From Flavobacteriaceae bacterium UBA5534 (GTDB lineage: Bacteria > Bacteroidota > Bacteroidia > Flavobacteriales > Flavobacteriaceae): DNA of 18,979 nt. The notes under the pieces are model-generated. The model had not been told where the DNA came from. It did no database searches and saw only the letters and a program-made list of their open reading frames with translations. The stretch spans positions 1-18,979 of the forward strand of contig DINS01000009.1 in assembly GCA_002426015.1 (NCBI GenBank). The letters are read 5' to 3'. Positions 7,037-14,503 of the stretch are shown in pieces (the stretch's first letter is position 1; each line of letters starts with the position of its first letter). A program made the translations under genes and the position numbers.

Positions 7037-8038
7037 ATGGATTTTACCAAACCAATCTTTTTTTTAGCAGTTCTGGGATCACTCACAACAGGTAATAGTC
7101 AGACTATTGACGAACTCATTGATAATAAATATGATTTAGATGCTGAAGCACAATACAATCTTGGAATGCTGTTTTATGACGTTAGTTTAGCGCAAGAGAC
7201 ACACCCAAAGGCTGAAGTTTTCAAAGCCCATTATAAATCAAATTATGCAGCAAACCCGATGCCCTTAGAACCTTTAGACTCTTTAGATATTCAATTCTAT
7301 AAAGATTGGCTGCATGATAATTATGTAGATAATATCAAACGAAGTGCCAAACAAGGGTATGATAATGCACAACTGCAACTCGGTAGATATTTTGAAGGTC
7401 TAGACGAACACGGTTCTAAAATGCGAGCCTATAAATGGTATGCCAATAGTGCTGCAAATAACAATCCAGAAGCCATTTATTGGATAAACGAAAAGAACCA
7501 AACACGATATTTAAAACAATACCTCAAACCAGAAGACTATAAAAACATCGACTTTTTTGTAGAGGTACTTAATTTGTCCAGAAAACTATGTTACTATGTC
7601 AATAAGGGTTCATATAATAAAACATTGGATAAGGATATTGAAACCGAATTACTAACATTCCTTAATACAACAAAAGAGGATCTTGACTATAAAACAAAAT
7701 TGGTCGACTTTTGGAATAACTACAATCATTTTTTTATTTGCACTGATAAGGATGATGAAATATTAGAGCATATTTTAAAACGCTCTTTAAACAAGTTGTT
7801 TTATAAAGATAATGATATGCTTTTTAATTGGTTATTTGAATTAGATAAAACCAAGAAAATAGACTTTAATCAAGTCATATATTTTGATGGGTATCCAGAA
7901 ACCATTTTAGATTTTTTAAATACCATTTTACAAAACAGCTACGAGTACCAACAGTTTGACAGCATTGCTATAACCGAATTAAGACTAAAACTAATTGAAG
8001 ACTACAACGCCAAAACAGCCTCACAATTAAAAAACTAA
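7037..8038 (+). CDS. Secreted Sel1-like repeat protein
   Basis: This 333-aa protein has an N-terminal signal segment (residues 1-21, ending GNSQ). It carries Sel1-type (TPR-like) repeat units: DAEAQYNLGMLFYD (about 35-48) and KQGYDNAQLQLGRYFEG, followed by MRAYKWYANSAANNNPEAIYW (about 109-150). The C-terminal half (about 170-330) is predicted helical without a family I recognise. Sel1 repeats mediate protein-protein contacts; the partner is unknown. It is the last gene of the multigene block and ends six bases before the attC-like site 3 left box. Confidence 0.8.
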   Translation: MDFTKPIFFLAVLGSLTTGNSQTIDELIDNKYDLDAEAQYNLGMLFYDVSLAQETHPKAEVFKAHYKSNYAANPMPLEPLDSLDIQFYKDWLHDNYVDNIKRSAKQGYDNAQLQLGRYFEGLDEHGSKMRAYKWYANSAANNNPEAIYWINEKNQTRYLKQYLKPEDYKNIDFFVEVLNLSRKLCYYVNKGSYNKTLDKDIETELLTFLNTTKEDLDYKTKLVDFWNNYNHFFICTDKDDEILEHILKRSLNKLFYKDNDMLFNWLFELDKTKKIDFNQVIYFDGYPETILDFLNTILQNSYEYQQFDSIAITELRLKLIEDYNAKTASQLKN

Positions 8039-8043
8039 CAAAA

Positions 8044-8191
8044 TGGCAACACTGTGTATAATAAATGGCTAGTTCTCGCCTACTTAAGAAAATTGCTGTG
8101 CTTGTTTACTACGCTCGTGTCTATTCGGTTTTTATTTGCTAAATTAGTTGCTTATACACGTAAGTAATCATACACAAGACCGTTGTGGCTA
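8044..8191 (+). repeat. attC-like site 3
   Basis: Left outer box TGGCAAC (8044-8050) pairs 6/7 with GTTGCAA at 1785, closing the 6.4-kb unit. Inner boxes are GTGTATAATAAATGGC (from 8054) and TAAGTAATCATACAC (8161-8175). The right outer box is GTTGTGGCTA (8182-8191). The middle carries the conserved TTTGCTAAATTAG segment found in most copies. Confidence 0.8.
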
Positions 8192-8207
8192 ATTATGAAA
8201 CCATCCT

Positions 8208-8972
8208 ATGAAGTTGTTTAGGAAAATAAGACATAAGCTAATTTTGGACAATAAAAAAATTCAATACCTGAAGTATGCGTTAGGAGAAATCATACTGGTG
8301 GTAATAGGGATTTTGATTGCATTACAGATAAATAATTGGAATCAGTCGAAAAAAGGTAGAATTTCTTTGAATGAATATTTGATAAAAATAAAGTCACATA
8401 CACAAGAAGATATAATACAGTTAGAAGAATTATCAAAAGGAAGAAAGCAAATTGGTGAACTCTGTAAAAAAGCACGTAATAGCATCCTAAACAAGACCGA
8501 AAATGACAATCTTTTTTTGTTCAAAATAAGTGGCACTGCTTTTGCCGATTTTTACTTTAAACCCAATTCAAGCGGTTATGAATCATTGAAAAGTTCGGAA
8601 TATTATGGTAAAATAAACAATACCAAACTTGATTCGCTTTTGGCCAAATATCACCTTTTAGTAGATGATATTGCAGAAAATGAGAGGAGCTATAATCAAT
8701 ATATAGTTCACCAAGAGAATTATCTCGATACTCAATTTGACAGGTCGCTTATTTTGGCTTCTGCATTTATGCCATTAGATTCGTTAGCCACAAAAGCCAC
8801 ACCTCAATTTGAATATGACCAAGCATTTATTGAATATACTGCCAAACCAGCTTACAGAAATGTTATTAGTTTGGCAGCGTGGCAATTCGATACGATGGTT
8901 GATCAATATAATGAATTAACAGAACTAGGGCACCTTATTATTGAAGAAATTGATGCAATAACCAAAGACTAA
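8208..8972 (+). CDS. DUF6090 family membrane protein
   Basis: This 254-aa protein has the N-terminal signature of DUF6090, a family largely confined to Bacteroidota: MKLFRKIRHKL, a basic stretch, then YALGEIILVVIGILIALQINNWNQ (about 23-46). The latter forms the single membrane segment and ends in the invariant NNWN. The remainder (about 50-250) is predicted helical, and its function is unknown. The ATG at 8208 is chosen because it gives the canonical family N-terminus; an ATG at 8195 is out of frame and closes quickly. The gene starts 26 bases after the site-3 GTT box and fills cassette 4. Confidence 0.88.
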   Translation: MKLFRKIRHKLILDNKKIQYLKYALGEIILVVIGILIALQINNWNQSKKGRISLNEYLIKIKSHTQEDIIQLEELSKGRKQIGELCKKARNSILNKTENDNLFLFKISGTAFADFYFKPNSSGYESLKSSEYYGKINNTKLDSLLAKYHLLVDDIAENERSYNQYIVHQENYLDTQFDRSLILASAFMPLDSLATKATPQFEYDQAFIEYTAKPAYRNVISLAAWQFDTMVDQYNELTELGHLIIEEIDAITKD

Positions 8973-9002
8973 AATAGAGAGGTTATCAGTGTTGCCGAAG
9001 TC

Positions 9003-9085
9003 TAGGCTTCACCGTGTATATTAACCTTAATTCTCTTGTTTGTTCTTTTTGGTTATATACTAAATTTAATGAATTGTAAACTTAA
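9003..9085 (+). repeat. Degenerate attC-like site 4a
   Basis: TAGGCTTCACCGTGTATATT (9003-9022) matches a left half. With two mismatches and G-T pairs it can pair with GTTGTGGCT at 8182. A weak right-half motif follows (TACTAAATTTAATGAATTGTAAAC, about 9058-9081). It then runs straight into a second left half without a GTT box. It is a decayed site fused to site 4b. Confidence 0.55.
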
Positions 9086-9216
9086 GACGTGTATAATTCA
9101 TTGCTTGGTTAAAACCTGCTTGGAAAATTCCTTCTAAATTTTCTCGGGTTCGTATTAGTTTACTAAATTAGGTGTTGAAACTACGGTACTAATCTTATAC
9201 AAAAACGTTGTGCATA
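9078..9216 (+). repeat. attC-like site 4b
   Basis: The left half has AAG in place of AAC (9084-9086), followed by the inner box GTGTATAATTCATTGC. A 7-bp hairpin (9123-9129 with 9137-9143) corresponds to that of site 1 with two bases changed. The right half has GGTGTTGAAACTACGGTACTAATCTTATAC and the right outer box GTTGTGCATA (9207-9216). Confidence 0.78.
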
Positions 9217-9218
9217 AT

Positions 9219-9845
9219 ATGAAAAAAACGATATTATTGATATTTGGAATTATGATTTTACAATTGAATTACTCTTGTAAAGCTCAATATTCTGTGGTTG
9301 AATTGAAGAACAACTTTTCAACTGAACAAGTATCAGATTTAAATAAAATAACTGCTTTTTTCAAAAATCAAATGTGCTTAAATATGGACTCTGATTTCGA
9401 AACTTGTTATAAAAGAATACCTCACGAGTATTTGGAAGCAACTGGAGACGGATTTTGGGCAAATATTGACTTTGAGAAACAACAAGAATTATATAACGAA
9501 ATTTCAAAATCAACATTTGATGAAATTTGGATGTTTTGCGAATCCACTTATTATCCAAGTAAAACTAAAGCAAAAAGCATTTGTGCAGTAGGTACTGGAA
9601 AGTATCAGAAATACTTATCAGATTTAGGAAAAGCAAATCCGAGAATAGCTAAATATGCGGAAAGAATTCAGGCATCTGGAGATTTTAGCAGTTTAGACAT
9701 ACAATACAGACAGGTTCTTAAAGACAAAAAATATTTTGATTTAAACGACCCAAATATTCAATTGATTTTAGCAATTCATTATTTATCAATGAATGACCAA
9801 ACTACGAGAAACGTTGAATTAAATGAAGGCAGAAAACTAAAATAA
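9219..9845 (+). CDS. Exported protein of unknown function, possible lipoprotein
   Basis: This 208-aa protein starts at the ATG at 9219. A GTG at 9210 is in frame but lies inside the outer box of the upstream repeat, so it is rejected. The N-terminus (MKKTILLIFGIMILQLNYSCKAQ) is a signal peptide. The cysteine in NYSC could be a lipobox with a loose -3 position, or cleavage could follow KA. The mature part has cysteines at CLNMDSDFETC, MFCES and SICAVG, spaced for possible disulfides. I recognise no family. The gene fills cassette 5 and is bracketed by a perfect 10-bp inverted pair (9207-9216 and 9851-9860). Confidence 0.75.
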   Translation: MKKTILLIFGIMILQLNYSCKAQYSVVELKNNFSTEQVSDLNKITAFFKNQMCLNMDSDFETCYKRIPHEYLEATGDGFWANIDFEKQQELYNEISKSTFDEIWMFCESTYYPSKTKAKSICAVGTGKYQKYLSDLGKANPRIAKYAERIQASGDFSSLDIQYRQVLKDKKYFDLNDPNIQLILAIHYLSMNDQTTRNVELNEGRKLK

Positions 9846-9850
9846 AATAC

Positions 9851-9989
9851 TATGCACAACACAGTATATAGGCCATTGCTGATCAGAGTTTATTTTGCAA
9901 AATCCGATCGGATTTTGCAACGTAGTTTTGTATTTGGTTTGGTTCGTGCCAGCCCACGCAACTAATCTTATACAAAACCGTTGTGGTGT
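9851..9989 (+). repeat. attC-like site 5 with a perfect palindrome
   Basis: Left outer box TATGCACAAC (9851-9860) is the exact complement of 9207-9216. The middle contains a perfect 26-base palindrome at 9895-9920, centred on CCGATCGG. The right half has CGCAACTAATCTTATAC. The right outer box is GTTGTGGTGT (9980-9989). Confidence 0.82.
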
Positions 9990-10008
9990 ATTTAAACAAA
10001 CCCTTGAA

Positions 10009-10614
10009 ATGAATTTAAAATTTGCCAAATATTTAATGACTATAATGTTTTTGGCAAGTTGTGGAAAGCAAGAAACTGAAATAAAGGATTATGGATTTCT
10101 AAAAAACGAAAAAGGAAGTTTAAAAGTATCTCTTGAATTATCGGAATTTAAAAATTATGGAGAACTCATTGACAGAATTCGTGAAATAACCTGCAATGAT
10201 AGTATTCCTACAATAGTAATCAAAGAAAAAAATCTAACTCGGAACATTTATCCAATTGAACATTGCGAACCGATGATTTTTGACCCAGACGGAAAACACT
10301 ATATTTCTTTTGCAAAAGGCAAATTTTATAAAGACCATTTTAGCAAAGAAATTAAAACAGATTCTTTGGATTGGACATTAAAGAACGACTTTGCCTATTT
10401 CAAAGTAGAAGGCGAAACCGATGTTGTCAAAAGCTATTTTACGATTATAGAATCCAATCGGAACGAAAAAGTTGAAGGAATTGAAAATTTCTTAACGGAC
10501 TTAACTCAAGAATATGACAAACTAAAAACTGAATTGGAACTAAATATATCATTTTGGGAGGTTGTGCCTTACTCGCCACCACCAGAAATAGAAGACGACA
10601 AAAAAACTGAATAA
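10009..10614 (+). CDS. Lipoprotein of unknown function
   Basis: The coding frame is open from 9895, but that start lies within the palindrome of the repeat. The ATG at 10009 gives a proper lipoprotein signal, MNLKFAKYLMTIMFLASCGKQ, with lipobox LASC and the acylated cysteine near residue 18. The mature protein (about 183 aa) has a cysteine pair, ITCNDS and HCEPM, and an acidic C-terminus with a PPPEIEDD stretch. I recognise no family. The gene fills cassette 6, bracketed by a perfect 10-bp pair (9980-9989 and 10620-10629). Length from this start is 201 aa. Confidence 0.76.
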   Translation: MNLKFAKYLMTIMFLASCGKQETEIKDYGFLKNEKGSLKVSLELSEFKNYGELIDRIREITCNDSIPTIVIKEKNLTRNIYPIEHCEPMIFDPDGKHYISFAKGKFYKDHFSKEIKTDSLDWTLKNDFAYFKVEGETDVVKSYFTIIESNRNEKVEGIENFLTDLTQEYDKLKTELELNISFWEVVPYSPPPEIEDDKKTE

Positions 10615-10619
10615 AAACG

Positions 10620-10760
10620 ACACCACAACACCGCATATATAAAATTGCTATTTTTATCCTAAAACAATATCAGTTGCTTTGTTTGCTTGCATCTGATTTT
10701 CCTTCGGAAAATCCTTGCACACAAACACGCAACTTTCCATATACATGAACATTACAGCAC
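10620..10760 (+). repeat. attC-like site 6, right box GTT changed to ATT
   Basis: Left outer box ACACCACAAC (10620-10629) is the exact complement of 9980-9989. The inner boxes are GCATATATAAAATTGC and GCAACTTTCCATATAC. An 8-bp hairpin 10695-10702 with 10706-10713 has the same TTC loop as site 1. The right outer box reads ATTACAGCAC (10751-10760), having lost the G of GTT. Confidence 0.78.
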
Positions 10761-10762
10761 AT

Positions 10763-11641
10763 ATGAGAATCGTACTTATATTAACATTTTTGCTTGTTTC
10801 AAATTTTGGTTTTTCGCAGCCAACCAAAAAACTAACTCTGGACAGTTTAAAACTTGAGCTGGCTAAATTTTTGGTAGAAAAACATCAAATTAAGGATGTT
10901 ACTCAAAATGTTAACTTTTACGGATTGCACAGCGACAAAGTTGATGAGAATCTTAAAAAAGGTATTTACGCATTTAAACCCAGTTGGAATCATAGCTCAA
11001 TCTTTTTCGTTATAATCGAGGACAATACATTTGATATTTTAGACATTTCCACATTACAAGGACTAAAAGAATCTATTAATAAAACTTTAGTTTTCAGCGA
11101 CAAAATGAATTATTGTGTCGAAATAATAGATGACTATATTTCAAGACTAATAAATGTTCATTATACATTTAATAAATATCCAAGAAGTTTAATAAACCCA
11201 AACTGCAAATTTGAACAAGAACCAACGAAAAGCTCATTTGACTTGAATTCAATGAAAACCAAACTTGCTGAATTTCTAATCGAAAAGAAGGAAATTAAAG
11301 ATATTGACAATTATTTTGAATATCCCGACAATTTATCTGTCTTTAAATTAGATATTTACTATGGTGTAGAGGAAGGTAAAAATATAGCTTGTGGAGTTTA
11401 TACGTTTGCCTATATCGACAAAGAAAATCCAAACTTTTACTATCTTATCCTCAATGAGGATTGGATTGACATCTTCGATATAGAAAGTAAAGCAAATTTA
11501 TCCGCAGGAATTAATAAAATATTGGACTTTGCCGAAAATCAAAAATATTGTCATTTAGAAACAGGACAAATTATAAAAGAACTAATAGAAATAAAATATA
11601 CAAAGAGATGTCTTGATAATCCGAATTTTGAATTACCATAA
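10763..11641 (+). CDS. Secreted protein with an internal tandem duplication, unknown function
   Basis: The frame is open from 10715, within the repeat. The ATG at 10763 gives a good signal peptide (MRIVLILTFLLVSNFGFSQ) and a 292-aa product. The mature part is two copies of one domain of about 125 aa. The first begins LDSLKLELAKFLVEKHQIKD (about 25-44) and the second LNSMKTKLAEFLIEKKEIKD (about 161-180). Both continue with a GIYAF or GVYTF strand, a D(T/W)(F/I)DIxD strand (FDILDIS, IDIFDIE), a helix containing INK, a KMNYC/QKYC motif and a closing NP stretch. I do not recognise the family. It is bracketed by a weaker pair (10751-10760 with 11657-11666, 7/10). Confidence 0.78.
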   Translation: MRIVLILTFLLVSNFGFSQPTKKLTLDSLKLELAKFLVEKHQIKDVTQNVNFYGLHSDKVDENLKKGIYAFKPSWNHSSIFFVIIEDNTFDILDISTLQGLKESINKTLVFSDKMNYCVEIIDDYISRLINVHYTFNKYPRSLINPNCKFEQEPTKSSFDLNSMKTKLAEFLIEKKEIKDIDNYFEYPDNLSVFKLDIYYGVEEGKNIACGVYTFAYIDKENPNFYYLILNEDWIDIFDIESKANLSAGINKILDFAENQKYCHLETGQIIKELIEIKYTKRCLDNPNFELP

Positions 11642-11656
11642 AACTTAAATAAATAC

Positions 11657-11829
11657 GTGATATAACATCGTGTATAATTAATTGCTTGGTTAGAACCTAC
11701 TTGCGAAAATCCTAAAAACCAACGCTGAAGCTTTGGCTTTTGTAGAGGGGTTTTCCAAAAACAAGTTTTTATTTGCTAAATTGGGTGTTGAAACTACGGT
11801 ACTAATCATGCACAAAAACGTTGGTATTA
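11657..11829 (+). repeat. attC-like site 7
   Basis: The left outer box is GTGATATAAC (11657-11666). The inner box is GTGTATAATTAATTGC, and the right half is GGTGTTGAAACTACGG then TACTAATCATGCAC. The right outer box is GTTGGTATTA (11820-11829). It is the longest copy, with an enlarged middle (about 11705-11760) containing several short self-complementary stretches. Confidence 0.82.
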
Positions 11830-11862
11830 ATTATCAAAACCACATCATACAACTAAAAACAC

Positions 11863-13509
11863 ATGAAACTCTTACTAATTATTATTTCAGTTCTTGCTAG
11901 TGGTTTTGCTTTTTCTCAAACTGATTTTGATAAGGATATAAGTCAAATTCTGAACTCTTATGTTGGTGCTGAATCAGAACCGGGCATAACTGTTGGAGTT
12001 GTACAAAATGGAGAACTCATTCATCATACTAGTAAAGGTTTTATGAATTTAGAGTATAAACTTCCTTTTAATGATTCAACAGTGTTTGAACTTGCGTCTA
12101 TTACAAAACAGTTTACATCAGCATGTATAGGAATATTGGAAAAACAAGGGGAATTATCAATTAATGATGATGTAAGAAAATATATTCCAGAATTAGCCAA
12201 TCATAAGGATACCATACAAATAAAGCATCTTTTAAATCATACAAGTGGCATTCGAAACCATAACGTACTTCTTGACCTCCAAGGCTTTGATTACAAACAT
12301 CGAGGCTATACCAATAAAATAATTCAAGAGCTTATGTTCAAGCAAGAAGGTGTCAATAATTTACCAGGAGAAAAGATGCTTTATTCTAATACCAACTACG
12401 TATTGCTTGCATTAATTATTGAAAGAGTTTCAGGAATGAAAATTGAAGAATTTGCCAAGCAAGAAATCTTTGAACCGCTGAAAATGCACAACACCTTTTA
12501 CAGCAAGAACCTAGAAGATATTATTGAAAACAGAGCATATCCTTATTACAAAGAGAGTGGGCAGTACCTACAACCCAAATCCTTAACGCATTGTATTGGT
12601 GCAGGTGGAATAGGCAGCACAGTTCAAGATTTAGCAAAATGGTCTAATGTGTTTTTAAATCCAAATCATGACTTCTTCTATTTAGCAGATTTTATAACCG
12701 AATTAGACACTTTAAACAACGGACAGCTCATGAAGCACGCTCGAGGAATGTTTATTTCTCCTTATAAAGGTTTTACAACGTATAATCATAGCGGTCGGGA
12801 ATTAGGTATGCGTTCTCAATTCATATGTATTCCAAAGAAAAGTTTAGCGGTCATTGTTTACACGAATTCTGAAGATATTAATGCGGTAAATATCTCGTAT
12901 GAAATATTAAATCTTTTTATTGACGAAACATCTGTTGAGAATCAAAAACAAACACAATACAAACATTCTATCAACCAAAAAAAGAGATTGGCAGGCATCT
13001 ATCAAGAATTAAACAGTGATTTAAGAATGGAAATTTTCGTTGAAAATGACACATTAAAAGCTTTAAGTAGTTTTGGTAGAACTGCAACTCCCTTAATTTC
13101 AAAAAGTGCTAATTCATTAGTTCGAATTGATAATCCTTCAATTGTATATACATTTCAAACAAAAGAAAGCGCAGATGCTGATTTGTTAGTTGATTTTGGA
13201 GGGGCGATTTTCTATTTTGAAAAAATAGATCTTGCATTCAATCCAAACCAAAAATTAAATGAGTTTGTAGGAAATTATTATTCAGACGAACTCAACGTTA
13301 ATTATTCCATTTCAATTGAAAATAACAACCTGATTTTAGGTTATCCCAACAATGAAGGCATCCTAATTAAAGAAGGTGAGAAAGATACATTTGGAGCGAA
13401 CAGAAGAACAAAGTACACCTTTATTCGCAGTGAAAATGGGAAGATAATTTCTTTTGTGGTTGCCTCTGAAGGGACTGTGAAAGACATCTTATTTGAAAAA
13501 ATAAACTAA
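11863..13509 (+). CDS. Secreted serine hydrolase of the class C beta-lactamase / PBP type
   Basis: This 548-aa protein has a signal peptide (residues 1-19, FSQ). The catalytic domain (about 25-370) shows the three motifs of the Beta-lactamase (PF00144) fold: SxxK as S79-I-T-K82, YxN as Y174-S-N176, and HxG as H309-S-G311. It acts on peptides, esters or cell-wall-like substrates; beta-lactam hydrolysis cannot be inferred from the motifs. The C-terminal part (about 385-548) has two lipocalin-like modules (RLAGIYQ near 390 and FVGNYYS near 470), common in this group as DUF3471-like extensions. The stop codon overlaps the left outer box of the next site. It fills cassette 8. Confidence 0.9.
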   Translation: MKLLLIIISVLASGFAFSQTDFDKDISQILNSYVGAESEPGITVGVVQNGELIHHTSKGFMNLEYKLPFNDSTVFELASITKQFTSACIGILEKQGELSINDDVRKYIPELANHKDTIQIKHLLNHTSGIRNHNVLLDLQGFDYKHRGYTNKIIQELMFKQEGVNNLPGEKMLYSNTNYVLLALIIERVSGMKIEEFAKQEIFEPLKMHNTFYSKNLEDIIENRAYPYYKESGQYLQPKSLTHCIGAGGIGSTVQDLAKWSNVFLNPNHDFFYLADFITELDTLNNGQLMKHARGMFISPYKGFTTYNHSGRELGMRSQFICIPKKSLAVIVYTNSEDINAVNISYEILNLFIDETSVENQKQTQYKHSINQKKRLAGIYQELNSDLRMEIFVENDTLKALSSFGRTATPLISKSANSLVRIDNPSIVYTFQTKESADADLLVDFGGAIFYFEKIDLAFNPNQKLNEFVGNYYSDELNVNYSISIENNNLILGYPNNEGILIKEGEKDTFGANRRTKYTFIRSENGKIISFVVASEGTVKDILFEKIN

Positions 13510-13578
13510 TGCCAACAAAGCCTATAAGCAATAGTGCCAGTGGGACGCCACTGCTCATAGACTAGACCGTTAGTGTGC
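13507..13578 (+). repeat. attC-like site 8, short form
   Basis: Only about 72 bp, close to a classical attC length. Left outer box TAATGCCAAC (13507-13516, overlapping the TAA stop) pairs 9/10 plus a G-T with GTTGGTATTA at 11820. Inner boxes CTATAAGCA and TGCTCATAG pair 8/9. The apex is CAGTGG-GACG-CCACTG. The right outer box is GTTAGTGTGC (13569-13578). Confidence 0.82.
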
Positions 13579-13610
13579 AATTTTGAAAAACCGAACTAAA
13601 TGGAAATAAC

Positions 13611-14366
13611 ATGTTTAGACATCAAGGTAAAAGCAGAACATTAAAGCACAATCTGCGAATTGCCACTATTTTATCTTTTGTTGCTGGAATTGTGAATGTT
13701 ACAGGGTTTTTGGCTTTTAACCAATTGACAACAAATGTAACGGGACATTTTGCTCTTTTTATAAGTGATGTTGCCAATTTTGAGGTTTGGAAAGGAACCA
13801 TTTATTTCCTTTACATTTTCTCTTTTCTCTTTGGCTCTTTTTTGTCAAGTTTCTTAATTGAAAAATTCAAAGAAAATAGAAAACTTAATGTTTTTGTTTT
13901 ACCAACAATAATTGAATGTCTTGTTTTATTATCAATTTCGATCATAAGTAATACTGGAGAAATAAAATATCCTGACCTGATTGTTTGTTCACTGCTCTTC
14001 GCTATGGGGCTTCAAAACTCTTTTGTTACAAAAATTTCAAATGCAATTGTAAGAACAACACATCTTACAGGATTATTCACAGATTTAGGAATTGAATTAT
14101 CACAACTGTGTTTCCCTGAATCTCATCCGCATAGAGAAAAAATTAAAGCGACCATAAAGCTTCGGATTTATATAATTTCCTTCTTTTTTCTTGGTGGAAT
14201 AATCGGAGGATTTCTTTACTCAAGACTCGACTTGAGGTTAAACACTCTGATTTTGGGAGCAGTGATTTTATTAATAAGCCTGTTTTATGATGATTTAAGG
14301 TATCGATTAATAAGAACTAAAAGGAAATATAAACAAAGAAAAAAAACTGTACACAATACCGTATAA
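13611..14366 (+). CDS. YoaK/DUF1275 family membrane protein
   Basis: This 251-aa multi-pass membrane protein begins MFRHQGKSRT, with AxILSFVAGIVNVTGFLAF (about 21-38) and TTNVTGHFALF (about 41-51), the signature of DUF1275 (YoaK). Further membrane segments lie around 62-83, 95-112, 121-136, 184-203 and 208-226. A second family motif, MGLQNSFVTKISNAIVRTTHLTG (about 128-150), sits in the middle. The C-terminus is basic (RTKRKYKQRKK). The transported substrate, if any, is not established for the family. The gene fills cassette 9, bracketed by a pair with one bulge and two G-T pairs (13569-13579 with 14348-14357). Confidence 0.88.
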   Translation: MFRHQGKSRTLKHNLRIATILSFVAGIVNVTGFLAFNQLTTNVTGHFALFISDVANFEVWKGTIYFLYIFSFLFGSFLSSFLIEKFKENRKLNVFVLPTIIECLVLLSISIISNTGEIKYPDLIVCSLLFAMGLQNSFVTKISNAIVRTTHLTGLFTDLGIELSQLCFPESHPHREKIKATIKLRIYIISFFFLGGIIGGFLYSRLDLRLNTLILGAVILLISLFYDDLRYRLIRTKRKYKQRKKTVHNTV

Positions 14367-14490
14367 AAAAATGCTAGTGCAAGTTACTTACAAACATTGC
14401 TTCGCAGCTACTCGTCGCTATATTGGTTTTTATTTGCTAAATTGGGTGTTGAAACTACGGTACTAATCATGCACGAAACCGTTGTGCAAC
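14348..14490 (+). repeat. attC-like site 9 (near-identical to site 10)
   Basis: The left outer box TGTACACAAT has AAT in place of AAC. The middle has ATTGCTTCGCAGCTACTCGT and the conserved TTTGCTAAATTGGGTG. The right half is TACTAATCATGCAC, and the right outer box is GTTGTGCAAC (14481-14490). Up to the right box it matches site 10 almost base for base (14341-14480 against 15131-15272). Confidence 0.85.
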
Positions 14491-14503
14491 ATTTAAGAAA
14501 ATT

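Noticed and set aside
8290..8536. Two overlapping minus-strand reading frames within the DUF6090 gene
   Set aside because: They are antisense shadows of a well-supported membrane protein, with low-complexity hydrophobic translations.
9895..10008. Upstream in-frame start of the 10009 gene at 9895
   Set aside because: It lies inside the palindrome and right half of the attC-like site, and a proper lipoprotein signal begins at 10009.
10715..10762. Upstream in-frame start of the 10763 gene
   Set aside because: It lies within site 6; the ATG at 10763 starts the signal peptide directly.
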